A stretch of DNA of 64,000 bases from Callaeas wilsoni (taxonomy: Eukaryota; Chordata; Aves; Passeriformes; Callaeidae), in NCBI GenBank assembly GCA_013398955.1, contig VWPU01010337.1:62001-126000 (forward strand). Direction: 5' to 3'. Positions 10,414 through 23,200 of the stretch are shown one piece after another. The translations under genes were made by a program, and so were the position numbers. The stretch's first letter is position 1, and every line of letters begins with the position of its first letter. Under the pieces are notes generated by a model. The model saw only the letters and a list, made by a program, of their open reading frames with translations, was not told the DNA's origin and searched no databases.

Positions 10414-13221
10414 AAATGAACAAAAATTGAAGCAGACACCCACACCACAAGCAAAACAAACAAACCTGAGAATTGGGCTGCTGCCCAAACCTGTTGTTTA
10501 TCAGGTCAGATCTTAATTGTGATACTTAGACATGATTAACAGGTGTCTTGATTACCATGCCAGAAATAAATTCTGCTCTGCAGAGAGGCTTATGTGTCCT
10601 GGGAATGGGAGGGAAGGGAGTGGGCATGGAGGAGGGATATGGGCACAGCATTGACCCAGTGTCCTCAGCTGCTTGATGAGTTCCTTGCCCAGAGCTCTGG
10701 TGTGCTTAATACTGGCACAAACCCCTTTCAGGACCCTCGCTAGTAACAAGGTTAGAGCAGAACCCAGCATTCATCCTTCTGTGCTACAGGACAGGAGGCT
10801 GACGGATCATTCCCTGTGGAAAGGGTTTTCCATTAAGTAAGTAAAAGATCCAAGCAGAAGACTTCTGACCTTACATTGTAATTCCAAAGGATTGCTTAAC
10901 ACTGGGAATTCGGAGATCAGGGTCCTGTAGAAAACAATAAAGCTGTGCCATTGAGGGTCCTGCCATCCTGCACCCACATCAGGGAGCACTGTGAGGATGA
11001 GGAGATTTCCTGCTGTGGGGATGAGGGAGGAAGGAAAGGAGATTTTCTGTTCTTCAGGCTTCCTATGCTGCACTCACATTTCTCCTGACTGAGCTTCTGC
11101 TCAACACTGCTGGAAAGCAAAATGCAGCACTGCTTGTTTTCTTCCAGGGGCAGGGATGGAAGGTGTTAGCTTTCCCTTCTTGTAGAATAAAATCCAGAGC
11201 TTTCAGTTATATGCTGAAAAAAAGCACACTCAACAGCCAACAGTCTGGGAAGCTGCATCCCCCAGGCAGTACTTGGCTGGGATATGAGAGACTCCTGTCC
11301 AAATCTTGGCCATGAGCCAAGCTGAGCCCTCACCATGGCCTTGCCCTGTGGAACTTCAGAGCAGGGAATAGTTATTTGGGGATGGAATAAAAAAAGCATG
11401 TCATGGAAACAAGGTACTTTTTCTTGGAAAATTCTTTGTTGCCAGGATTTTTCACTTCCCAAAAAGTTCCTTCCCAGACCACTAGAAGACCTCCTACATC
11501 CAACTTCTAACCCCAGTACTTATTTTGAAAGGAAGGGATTCTGCTTTTCCCAGCGGAATAATCTCAGAATACCAAACTCTGATGATGTGTGAAACTGTAA
11601 GTGGACACTTTGGAAAACAGACCCTGGCTCCTCAGGATCCGTATGTTGTCTTTGCAGCCCAAGGAAGCTGGACGGGCAGAGTGCCCAGTGTGTGCCGCGG
11701 GCTGAGCCCGGAGCGGACGGATCTGCCCACCATGGGGAGCAGGGTGGCTCAGGGCTGGGCTGTGGCTGCCCAGGACCGTGCCACACTCGCCGGCTGCGGC
11801 GGGGAGCAGATGGACCCGACGCCCTCGGCTGAGTGCCCGGCTCCCAGTGACCTCGGCTGACTCACTGTCAGCTGTGCTGTGGGATACAAAGGAACAGGGG
11901 CTGTGCCCGGAGCTTTGCAGCGTGAAGTCAGCTAGGAAAATACAGGTGTGCGTGCGAGGCGAGGGACACTTCCCTAGGCTGTTGGCTGCTGATGGCTCCT
12001 CCTGAGCCGGGATCACCAGTCAATGGGCTGCACTGCATCCCTCTTGGCTCCGTAGCATCACGGTTTGTCCAGGCAAATCCTTCATGGGGCAGGAAGGGCC
12101 TGAAACGCTCTTGATGCTTAACAGATCTGCCACTGGCACAAAATGTAAAGAGCATATTGCAGTCTGGGTTCATTTTTTTTTATTAAGAATAATAATAATT
12201 TAAAAACTTAAGTACTTTTTTCTAGAGACTCACAACCATTTGAAACTCTAATCCCATTTCTTACTTGTTCCTCTCTCCTCTGTTTTAAAACAGCAGCTTT
12301 TGGCTTGTCGCTTACAGCTGCAGCTCAGGAGCCCCTCGTGTGCCTTCCGGGGATGGCTCTAGGGGTGCCCCCACACTGTGCAGGGATGAGTCAGTCCCTG
12401 GCCCCTCACCAGCCACCGCCTCAGGCAGAGTTGGCTATTGGAGGCCTCACCAATGGCAGGATTTTTTCTGCTGTTCTCAGCAAACAGGTGTTTCCAGGAG
12501 CCTTCAGGTGCAGGCAGAGAGTGAGCAGGGTCCAAATGAGCTGCTGCTCAGCCTGTGCTGGTCCCTTTGCTCCCTTCCCTCATGTAAAGGCAGCTGCGTG
12601 ATCACCTTGGTTCATCAGAAACCATTCTTACTAATCCACAGTCTCTCCTCCTTGTTTCCCACAGACAGGAACTGGATTTGGTTCAGGAAGGTGCCAGTGG
12701 TCTTCTTTGTGGCATGTCCCTCATCCCTATATATAGCTGCCTGCAAATGGTCTGTTTTGGGAAGAGCAGTTGTCTCATCTTGACACTCCATATTGCTCTT
12801 CCCAAAGTCATGATTAAGTCTCCTAATAACTATGCTTTTCCTCATTCTCAATTAAAGCACAATAATTCAGTTTCTACTTGGCTTGTAACTGCTCAGATTC
12901 GCTGTCCAGGCTTTATGCACAGATTAAGGGATTTACACATTACAGAGCTGGAAGGGACTGGTGATACTTTCCTCCCAACAGAGGCCCCAAGAGGTCCTTC
13001 AGCACACTCCTGGCTGAGTTAGAGAACTGCTGAACAGCAGCAAAACCAGCAAAATCAATCTCATCTTGATTCCAAAATTCCCAGGCCCATGTTAAGTTTG
13101 TCAGATCCTTAGTGACCCCTGTAGAGCAGAATCCTGTCCGGTCCCCGGACAGCAGTGCCTCAGCTTCCAGTGGCAGCCGGGCCGACCTCCCTGGGCCGCT
13201 CCACACCAACAGCTGCACACT
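10414..13221. other. Gene-free stretch with a CpG-dense patch
   Basis: No transposon was confidently recognised. 11,685-11,860 is CpG-rich and is treated under findings. 12,170-12,300 is AT-rich. Near 12,940-13,040 the words 'acagagctggaagggact' faintly recall a minus-strand CR1, but they are too diverged to call. Confidence 0.45.
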
Positions 13222-13374
13222 CCCCATCCCTGGAAGTGCTCAAGGCCAGGCTGGATGGGGCTTGGAGAAACCTGGAATAATGGAAGATGTCCCTGCCCAG
13301 GGTAAGGGGTGGAAAGAGATGAGGTTTAAGGTCTCTTCCAACCCAAACCACTCAGGGAATCTGTGGTTCTATGA
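13222..13374 (+). mobile_element. CR1 LINE, 3' end fragment
   Basis: The segment runs from 'ccccatccctggaagtgctcaaggccaggctgg' through 'ggaagatgtccctgcccaggg' and CTTCCAACCCAAACC to the tail (GTGGTTCTATGA). The GC-rich bases immediately to the left do not continue the CR1, so the copy is 5'-truncated here. Confidence 0.93.
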
Positions 13375-15982
13375 AAATTCCCCTTTCCCCACATTTTGGC
13401 TTCCTTGGGAGGAAGTCCCCCTACTATCCCATTTCCCCTTCTCTCTCCCAGCAGCAGTTCTATCAGGATGTGCCTTTGACACTGTTTTATGGCTCTTCCA
13501 GCATTCCTACTCCTGCAGAGCTTCCCCAGGCTCCCGCACCCCTCCGGGATGCTGGCCCAGCTGGTGGGTGCTGCTGAAGTTTCCTTGAGCGTCCTGTGAG
13601 ACTTTTAAAATTGGAATCTTGCCCAAAAAGAAGGTAATTATTTTGTCAAACCAGGCCTGACTGTCTCTTATTCTTGTAGCTGTCTCTTGATTAAGTTCCA
13701 TAGCACCTGCTCTGTTCCATTTCCTTGATGTTGGACTGACAAGTCTGTAATGATCTGGGCCATCTCGTGTGCTCTGTGTTGCAATACTGACACACTTCCT
13801 TTCCTCTCACCATGTGCCAGACACGCGCAGCGAGATTTTGAGTCAGCTCTTACAAAACCCTCTGAACGTTACATTTTATATATCTATATATCTTCTTCAT
13901 GCTACATGCAACATTGCTTGGTTTTAGACAAATGTCATCTAAAACGATTATAAAACCTGATGATAATTTCTGTGAGAGGCATTACCATATTTCTACCAAA
14001 TCTGACAAGTTTCCCAGAGAGAGACCACCTGAAACTCGAGGAGCACCACGAGCCATCGCACACCTGATCCATATCTTTAGCTGAGGGGCAACGAAATATT
14101 TAAAATCTGTCTGGGAAACACAGGCTGGGGAGCAGTAGGGGTTTGTGCTGCTGGGACGTTGATGAGTTTGACCTCAGCTGCTTCACCCACTGCACAGCCT
14201 TAACATTTGTTTAACGCTACCTTTGTGGATTGAACTCGACCAGATTTGAACTTTGAAGGAGTTAATTGCTTTTCCCAATTCTGTGGTAGCTCAACGGAGA
14301 TTAAGGTCTTTTCGACCTATAGTATTCATGGCTTAATGAAGTGTGGATGTGTCTTTGTTCATGTGCTCACAACTGCCTCTGGTCCCCACAGCTGTACACG
14401 GCTGTGCAGTTTGCAGAGCAGCCTCACTGCTGGCTGCCGGTTCCAGGTGTGCAAGTGACCTTTAGTGTTTGCTGATGTGAGGTTTCACAGTCCAACAACG
14501 TTCAAGCATCTGGCTCTGCTCCTGGACACACACTGGAGACAGTTTCCTGCTCTAAGTCATGCCCTTGGTAACTCAGTGAAGGAACAGAGGAGGTTCAGGA
14601 TTTAATTACAAACTTATCAAACAGCAAAACCCCTTCAGTTGTGTTAGCTTTACGTGAATCTTGCTAAGAATTAGCAGAAAATATCTTCAAGAAAGAAAAT
14701 GTTTTGACAAGAATGTCTCTAAGCACTCTTACCTAAAGATAAAAATTAGTATTTATTTCAGTATTTATATCTGTACAGGTAAATATTGCTTCCAAATCTG
14801 TCACTACAGGCCCATCTGACTAAGCAGATGTAGGTGCCAGTTCCTGGTGTGTAGGATTTCCATCTGAGCCTGACAAGTTTAGGAAAATCAGGCTGTAATA
14901 TTCATTTGAAGTTCTGGCCTGCCCTACAGAGCTTCAGGAGTTATTCAGAAGAGAGATGGAGTATGCACAGCACCGGGTCACGTCTGGATGCAGTGCAGGG
15001 AGGCAGGAGGCTCCCGGAATTTCCCAGCTGCTAACTAAATCTCAGGGAATTTAGAGAAAATTGTGGAGAGCAGAAAAGATGAAAGAGAAACCCAAATGAG
15101 GCGCTTCAGCATGTGTTCAAGAAACCCTTTTAAACGGAGATTTAAATAAAAAAACTGTCTGTAAACAGACTTTGTGCTGAGCACGGCCAAAGAACACAAA
15201 TACCTTGATTGCCCATTTTAGCTGTAAAAAAGGCCAGTTCCCTCCTGCCTTGAAGGACCGGGTGAAGCACAAACTCCTTGGGAAGGACAAAGCTCTGCAG
15301 TGCCAGTACCTGAACACTCATCACCCCTGTCTGGGTTTTCTCTTCACTGCTAATTCTGAAGTGGGACTGAAAGGGGTAAGTTTTACTCAGATGTCATTGG
15401 AAGCAACAGTGACTTCCATGCAGCCACGAGAAAAACAGCGTTTAAACCAGGAGTGAGAGTGCCCAGGACGTGGCTGCTGGAAGGTGTGCGAGAGAAAGCC
15501 CAGGAGACCTGTGCCGATTTCTGCCTTAATTGCATCCGAGCCGTACAGCGCACTGAGAGCTTCTGCAGAGCCCAGGCGGCTTCTGGAGCCTTCTGCTGTC
15601 TTAAAAGAGGAGTGTGAGTTCTTCCTCCCTTCTCCATCTCCCTAAAAGCAATCTCAGGACCCCCGTGAGCCTGCGGCTAGTGACCAGCTATACCAGAGTA
15701 ATGCAAATCCAGAAGAGCAGTAACAGAAACCTCTTAGTGCCTATTAATTAATTATTAACCTATTAACACTGTGCCATTGCAGGAATGATGCATTTGTTTC
15801 TCTGAACCTCCTTGCAGCACTTCAGTCTCCTGAAATCAGCCATCTTCTTCCTCACACTGCTCAAAAGTGTTACTTATTGTTCAGGTGTGCCCAACCTGCC
15901 TGTTTTGAGACCCTGGTTGGCGGCCCCCTTGGCCAGGACCTGCCCTGCCGGTACCCCTGCCTGTTCTCCTGGCCCTGCCCGT
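13375..15982. other. Gene-free stretch
   Basis: Mixed composition, AT-rich around 13,860-13,990 and 14,600-14,800. No transposon or gene was recognised. Several AATAAA words occur, as expected at this base composition. Confidence 0.5.
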
Positions 15983-16220
15983 AGAATCACAGACTGCTTG
16001 GGCTGGGAAGGGACCTTAAAATTCGTGTTGTTCCACACCCTGCCATGGGCAGGGACACCTTCCACCATCCCAGATTGCTCCAAGCCCTGTGCAGCCTGGC
16101 CTTGGACACTTCCAGGGATCCAGGTGCAGTGATAGCTTCTCTGGGCACCCTGTGCCACGGCCTCCCCATCCTCACAGGGAAGAATTTCTTCCCAACATCC
16201 CATCTAACCCTGTCTTTCAG
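15983..16220 (-). mobile_element. CR1 LINE, 3' end copy
   Basis: The left end starts with the reverse-complement tail AGAATCACAGACTG. It is followed by 'gggctgggaagggacctt', 'ccctgccatgggcagggacacc', 'ggacacttccagggatcc' and 'gggaagaatttcttcccaacatccc'. It ends near 'aaccctgtctttcag'. This 238-bp, 5'-truncated copy belongs to the same group as the 8.1 kb copy. Confidence 0.95.
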
Positions 16221-16914
16221 CCAATGCCTATTTCCATGACCCTGCCTGGGCTGTCCCTGCCTGCCTCCCTCCCTCAGCCCTGAAATGTTTGGCCGGTGTG
16301 GGCTCGTCGCCACTGTCCCCACTGCCAATGTCTGCAACAACCAAACCTACGCTGGGATCCCGCCAGAGGTAAACCCTCCCATTTGGAGAAGCAATGTGAC
16401 AGCAATACTCACTGCTTCCAAGTACACATATCCCTCATTGCAAAGGTAAGAATGATGGTTTGCTGTTTAAAATGCCTTTTACTTCTGTGTTTCAAAGGCA
16501 ACTAACTGTGAAAAAGTACCCAGAAGACAGGAGAATAAATTGATATTTAAGACCTTCATATTGAAAGCCAAAACTTACTCCATTGCAGGTAATATTTTTA
16601 TTTATCATTAGTGGGCTGTTTGTATTTACTACAAACTGTAAAAACAGAAGAATAGTTAGACTGAGCACTGGGTAAAACCCCTGCACTCTTGCTTTTACTG
16701 AGGCTTCCTCTACACATATTCAGTTTAGGGTAATATGATTTAGTGACAAATTAAAAATAAATTAGGGTATTCCCTCTCATTAATGTTTTTACTGAAATGT
16801 TCAGTATTTTTATAATTTGCTTGCACAATTATTAGAATGATTTCTGAAATGACTACCAAACAGGTAGGCAGTGGTAAAGAGTTGAGCATATCGAAGCACT
16901 TTGAATGAAAGTCT
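16221..16914. other. Gene-free AT-rich stretch
   Basis: From about 16,440 to 16,870 the sequence is AT-rich and CpG-poor. No recognised feature lies between two CR1 copies that point away from each other's 3' ends. Confidence 0.5.
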
Positions 16915-17262
16915 CTGGGGAGACCTGAGAGCCCCTTCCACTGCCTAAAGGGGCTCAAAGAGAGCTGGAGGGGGTCTTTGGACAAGGGCCTGGAGTGACA
17001 GGACTGGGGGGAATGGCTTCCCAGTACCAGAGGGCAAGGTTGGATGGGATATTGGGCAGGAATTCTTGGCCGTGAGGCCCCGGCACAGGGTGCCCAGAGC
17101 AGCTGTGGCTGCCCCTTCATCCCTGGCAGTGCCCAAGGCCAGGTTGGACGGGGCTTGGAGCACCCTGGGACAGTGGGAGGTGTCCCTGCCATGGCAGAGG
17201 GGTGGAATAAGGTGGTCTTGAAGGTCCCTTCCAACCCAAACCGTTCTTGGATTCTGTGATTT
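16915..17262 (+). mobile_element. CR1 LINE, longer 3' copy
   Basis: At roughly 350 bp this reaches further upstream than most copies here. 'gagagccccttccactgcctaaagggg' and 'gagctggagggggtctttggacaagggcctggagtgacagga' precede the common 3' block. That block runs to CTTCCAACCCAAACCGTTCTTGGATTCTGTGA. It is still entirely within the noncoding 3' portion, with no reverse-transcriptase sequence. Confidence 0.95.
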
Positions 17263-20200
17263 CCCAAGATGTCAAACAGATCCCTCTCTGCTCTCTGCGT
17301 TTGGGGGAGGCTGATTGCACAGGGCAGCTCCGTACAACCAACACATGGATGAAATCACAAGAGCTGCTCCCGGCTCAGAGGCTGTCCAGGCTGACACGGC
17401 CACGTGAAGGTTGCACAGTCCTCTGACACTGACACCGCAGCCTAGGGGCTCCCAATTATCACATGGACTCATAATGAATGGAAAAATCCATTGTCTGTTC
17501 ATCCAGGACACTGGGTCCCATGCCCAGGGACTCCAGGGCAGCAGCACGCTGGTATAGAAAACCATTGCCCTGAGGAGGCAGATCCACAGGACAGCCACGG
17601 TTGTCTTTGGAAGCCAATGATTAATGTGGGATGTGACTGTGGAGGTCAGCAGATTGGCCTCACCGCTCTGGGCTCCTGCCTGCGGGGCACAGCCGCGCTC
17701 ACGGCTCCGCAGGGCGAGCTGCAGGGACATCCCTTGGAACAGAACCTCTGCCTCCCCTGTCCCATTTCATCTTCTTACATTAATACCAAATACATTATCC
17801 TTTCCTATTGAACTTGACAAACCGAGAAACAGCTCAGAAAATTTTTGTGGCAAAAAAATTTCACACCAGCATGCCCAGAACCTCCTGAGCCCCTCCACAA
17901 GCAGCTCAGAATCTCCTCTGAGGATATTGATGCAGGAATGGAGTTGTCACCTGCGAGGGAGCACACACCGGTGCCCTGAGGGGTGGTGCCACTGGTGTGT
18001 CACTGCATGTGCTCCAGACAGGCAGCCTGCTTCGGGGGCTGGGGACACAGTCACTTGGGCTCAGAGCACATCCAAATGACAGTGCAGAAATGCAGGCGGT
18101 GACATGAGGTACACAGGTTTACCTGTGTCTGCTTTTGGAGCAGGAGCAGCTGATGGCCTCCCAGGCAGGGCTGCCGTGTCTGCTGAGCCATGTCCTGGGC
18201 TATGGGAACTTCCCCCAGGGTGGCTTTGAGAAGTCGCCAGGGACCATCCCCATGCTGTGCCACCTCCCTGTGTCAGTGCCCACTGGTGGTTGTCCTGCTC
18301 TGTGGCAGGGCCAGTCAAGCCATTCCCGGGGGTTCCTGGGGTCTCCTCCCCACCTGGGTTACCTGTGCTAGGTCACCCAGGGCTCCCTCACAACCTTGTC
18401 CTGGGGGTCTGACATGTCCCACCAGCATCCCCACGGGTGCTGACAGCTCAGGGAGGTGGTGCCCTGCCCATCCACCTCCATCTGCTCTCCTGCTCCCCAG
18501 CCCCCACAACGCTGCATTGGTGGCTGGTTCCTGCATGGCCCTGCTGCTCCTCACGGGAGCTCCTGCTGTGGGGACACCAGAGCCAGAGACTTCTTTGGAA
18601 ATGAGTCACACTGCCCTTTGTTTACTGATTCATACTCCTATTCCTCCTCTTGCTCTGATGGGGAAGAGGTTTTAATCAATTGAAGTGGGGCTCTCTGAGG
18701 GTTGATAGAATATTAGACTACGGAAACTGGCTGATAAAGCGCATTTCGGTGTGTAACTGTGCTGTGTGCCTGGCATAGCTCTGAATGTCAGAGGCCGTGG
18801 CAGAGCACTCCCTCTGTAAAGTGGAGTAAAAATGCCTTCAGTGCTTAGGGCTTGAAATCCCATCTCCTCCTGCAAGGCCACGTGTAGCTCAGAGCAATCC
18901 TTCTCCTGTCTCTCCAGAGATGAGCCCATTACTACAGTGCTTGAGCAAGTGTTTATGGTGAAAAAGAGCACACTATAAAACTCAAAGGTTAAAAAATAGC
19001 CACAGGGTTTAATCTCCTTGTAAAGGTGAAGATCATGTACGTTTTACCTCTGGCTTGTACTTTGTTTAAAGATAAGGCTGCATGGATGAGGTTATAAAGC
19101 ATGAAAAAGCATTTCTAAGAAACACTGATTTAAAAAGTGATGGCAAAATGTATAAGTGAGCAAACAATCCTGCATGGATTATTGCATGACATAGCTATTA
19201 AGAAGAAGAGAAAATGTGGAATAATCTATGTAATCTATGAAAAGAATATGACAGATTCTTTCACATGGAAATAATAATAGCAAAATCACACATTTACATT
19301 TTATTTGCAGATTTTTGTATATAAGAATAATAGGCTATTGCTGAATTATTGCAACTATTACCTTTAATATGAATCCTTACAATCAGTAAGAAATGAGGAC
19401 AAAAAGCCACTGCTACTGTACTACAAGTCAGAATATCGCTGTAATTTGTCCTGGAAGCCTGAAGACAAGATTTTTATTTCCCTGCCCAAGGAGGGTTGAT
19501 GGTGGTCCAACAGTTTGCTCATGGCTAGGGGATCCCCTGTGCAGGGGTCTGTGGGGCCTTGGCTCATGGAGCAGAGGGAAGAGCCCCAGTGCCTTGTGCA
19601 CGGCACCGTGGGGTGAGTGCAGGAACCTCCAAACTGGGTTTGGTGGGGCTGACCGATCCTCACCAAAAACAGTGGAAAATGGGCTCTCGGTGAGCAGCAC
19701 AGGCACCTCTGGAGAAGGAGCCTGGTCAGCTCTGGTCTGGCCATACCTAAGGGCAGGGAGGATGAGCAGGGTGATTTTACTCTTTGATTTGCTGTAATAG
19801 CCTCCAAATATTGCCTGAGATCAGGAGGAGATGTAGAATTGAAAGCAGTTAAGAGATAACCTGAGGTAACAACATTCCTCTGCTTGCCAGCAGATCTGCT
19901 CCACATCAGCCACTCGCAGGAAGCAGCCCTGCAGCAGCACCCTTGGCTCAGCTCTGTCCCCAGGTCCCCACCCTCCTCCTATCTGTCCCACAGGCCACAC
20001 AGCTCTGCTCCACCACCCACAGCCTCCCATCCTGGAGGGGAACAGAGAGGGAAAGCTGTTCCAGGAGTGTAAACTCAGTGCTCAGTCATAACCAGAGACG
20101 AATTCGGAGCAGGCAGGGAGCTGAGCCTGTTCCCTGGGCATGTGGTGCTTGTGGGCATGTCTAAGGAGCTGTGCAAAAGCAGTAGATGAGGGGCGGAATT

Positions 20201-23200
20201 CATATCCACTGGTAGAAAAAGAAGAAAAAATCAGAAAATGCTCATAGGACTACTTGGAATCTCTTCTAAGGAAAGTGTATGGGCTCAGGCAGTTGGGGTG
20301 TTTGCAGGAGCACCTCTGCGTTAGGGCTACTGGGGCAGTACTGGCTGAACTCACTGTGCTGGACCTCGTTTCATCATTAGGAAATACCAGGAATCTGACA
20401 TTGGAAATGCCAAAGATTACCAACCAACCCCCTTCAAACATAACAGAGCAGAAGCAGGATTTCTTCCCCTTATTTGTACAATCACTAGAGGAAGAAGCCG
20501 TGCACTCACACACCAAATGGACACATTGAAGCGTCTGCCCCAATCTCTCTGGCTGTAAATCTTGGAGTGTGTGATCCTGGCTCCTGTTGAACACACAGCT
20601 CTGGCCACAGGACGCAGAGCGGTGTGATGTGGCTGAGTGAAGGCTCCAGAGCAATCTCAGCTGATGATTTAGCAAGTGGCACTCCCAGATTGGTTGAGGA
20701 GGACTTTATGATGCTTCTGACAAACTGTAAAGCTTTGTTTACCTGCCCTACAGAAAAGCGAAGTGATGGGGCAATTTTTATTTTACTTTTGCTGTCATTA
20801 TTTTATTTGCAGTGCCAGAGTTGAGGGGCTGGATTTATGGGAACATCTTACGAAGCTTTGGGCTCCCAGCAGCAGCCTCCAAGGCTGTACTGCAGCTCAG
20901 AGTGCTGGGCAGAGGCTCTGCTTCCATGGAGGGTTGGCTTAACTTTCCTCTAACCCAACAGCAAGTTGTTAGGTCACTGGTTCAGACACAAAAGGTATTG
21001 GTATCTCCTAAGACAGAATTCTTTGCTAGATATACAGCTTGTATCATCAATTAAGTGATTTCCTTGTTTAGATCTTCCTGTGAAATGTCTTCAACCGTGA
21101 AATGGCCTTTCCTAGAGAAAGATTTGTGTCCGATTAAAGACACCAATACTCTCAGTGGGCAACAAATTAACTTGGAAGGCCTCTTGGGGGGGTGTGGCCC
21201 TAGGAGCTTGGTGTCTCCAGAAGGAATTGCCCTTGATCAGAGAACAGCTCAGGCTAACATCTGCGAGAATGTGGTGCTCCACAGGGCAGCACCTCAGGCA
21301 GGGCAGGAGTCAGCTCCAATCCCCACTGCAACCTATGTGGGAAAACTAGGCACTGGGTGGGAGGAAGGACAAGGCATGGGTGCAAAGCAAGGGGTGCCTG
21401 GCAGCACCTGCTTCCCTGTGCATTGCTGGCAAGGAATTTGGGAGATGCTGGCGACGGGTGGTGGCGAAGGGTGGTCGTGGAGCACAGGGGCTGTGCCAGC
21501 TGTGGTGCATGGATGGGAGGGAAAGGCCTGGCAGAGCAGGTGTGGGGACATCTCGGTGCCCACCAGCTGCAGCACTCAGCTCCCCTCAGGTCCCTCTGCC
21601 ACCCTTCCCAGCCCTGGCTGTGGTTGTTCTCTCGCCCAGTGCTGCCTGCAGATGCCAAAACACAGATACAGCAGCCAGTAGTGTCTGTGTTTGCATCCAA
21701 GGCCCAGCAGCCTTATTGCAGACAGGAGCAGAAGAGGTGAGAATCCATGTGATTTTGGACAGAGGGGCTCCCCGAAGCCCCTGGAGCTCCACAGACTGAG
21801 AGCAGCAGTGGCAGTGCTGTACACTGGTGTGCGTGTGGCATCGCTCCGTCTCTGCACTGAGCAAGGCATCAGGGACAGCCCAGCCACCACAGCTTCCAGA
21901 GAGGGAGACGATGGTGCTTTTGTCCCTGTGTCCTTGTGCCAGAGGTAGTTACCAGGGACTGCTTCCAGAGAAAGCGCCTGTCAGCAGCACTGCTGTCACT
22001 TGCTGTGTCCCCATGCCCTGCGTGGTCCTAATTGGTTTCACAGGTACCTCTCACAAAATTACCTGTCACCGACACAGGGAGTAAAAATGGGAAAAACTTT
22101 TGCAGCTAGAAGGAGCATGATGGATTGCCAGCTCCCCTGGGCTGCGCACTTACCCAAAGGATCTGTGCATTTCCTGGCAACTTACAACAATTATCCTTGC
22201 CTGTAACCTACATTTTCCATGACTTCTGACTCCTGCCCTGGGGTGGAAGAGGCAGTGAGCTTTCATTCTAAAATGAAATAATTTCTCAGCATAGTCTTGA
22301 CATATGTGACTGATGTGTGTGTTTGTGTTGGACAGATGCTCCTGCACCCATTTCCAGCCTCACCACTGGGATCATCTCTGCCCTCTGTGCTGTGAGGTGG
22401 GAAGGGGAGCATCCTGCCACTGGCACAGCTGTGTTTGTGTTTTGGTAGAAGGTTGAGGTGGTTGGTAAGGCGGACAAGCAGGACCTCAGCCCTGGGACAG
22501 CCTGGGAACAGACCCATCCTCGGCACTGAGGCTGCTCATGGCTCTGCCGGCTGCCACGGCGCTGCCCGGGTGAGGAGCTGCCGAGGCTGCTGAGTATTTC
22601 CCTGCTGCCACTGGAAACGATCACCTTGTTCTGGAAAGTGATGTGTCCTTCGGTGTGAGGGTCTGGGAAATGGTCTCTTGGAAGGGGCAGGGGGAGGAAG
22701 AAAAAGGAAAGCAAAGTGACGCTGCAGTTCTGAGCCTTGAGCCATTCTGCAAAGGGAAATAAAAGCCAGGATGAAAATTCCTGGGCTGGTAATGGCACTC
22801 CCACAGAGAGGGGAGTCTCCAGCAGTGCATAAAGAATGGTGGGGAGAGACCCTCAGTTGAGGAGATTGATGTGGCAATTTTCAATCAGTGCTACAGGCTG
22901 CCAGCACAACTGCACTTGTTTCTTTCAAAATCATCAGCAAGGCAATTATAGAATTTAACACAACCCTACAAATGTTTGGGTGATGCTCCAATTGCAAGGA
23001 ATCAGGAATTTTTATTTGTTTATTTGTTTGGTTTCTCATTTATTACCACACTACCTCTCTCTCCCTTTGAGTCAGGGGAGCCAGATGGCAGCACTTAGAG
23101 AAAGCCAACAGCGGCACTTTGGGGAAATAAAATGTGTTCATTTAAAAATAAATAAATAATCCCTGAAGTCCATTAACCAGAGCTCAAGGCAAACAGCCTT

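Noticed and set aside
12940..13040. Possible diverged minus-strand CR1 ('acagagctggaagggact')
   Set aside because: The following sequence does not follow any CR1 block I recognise.
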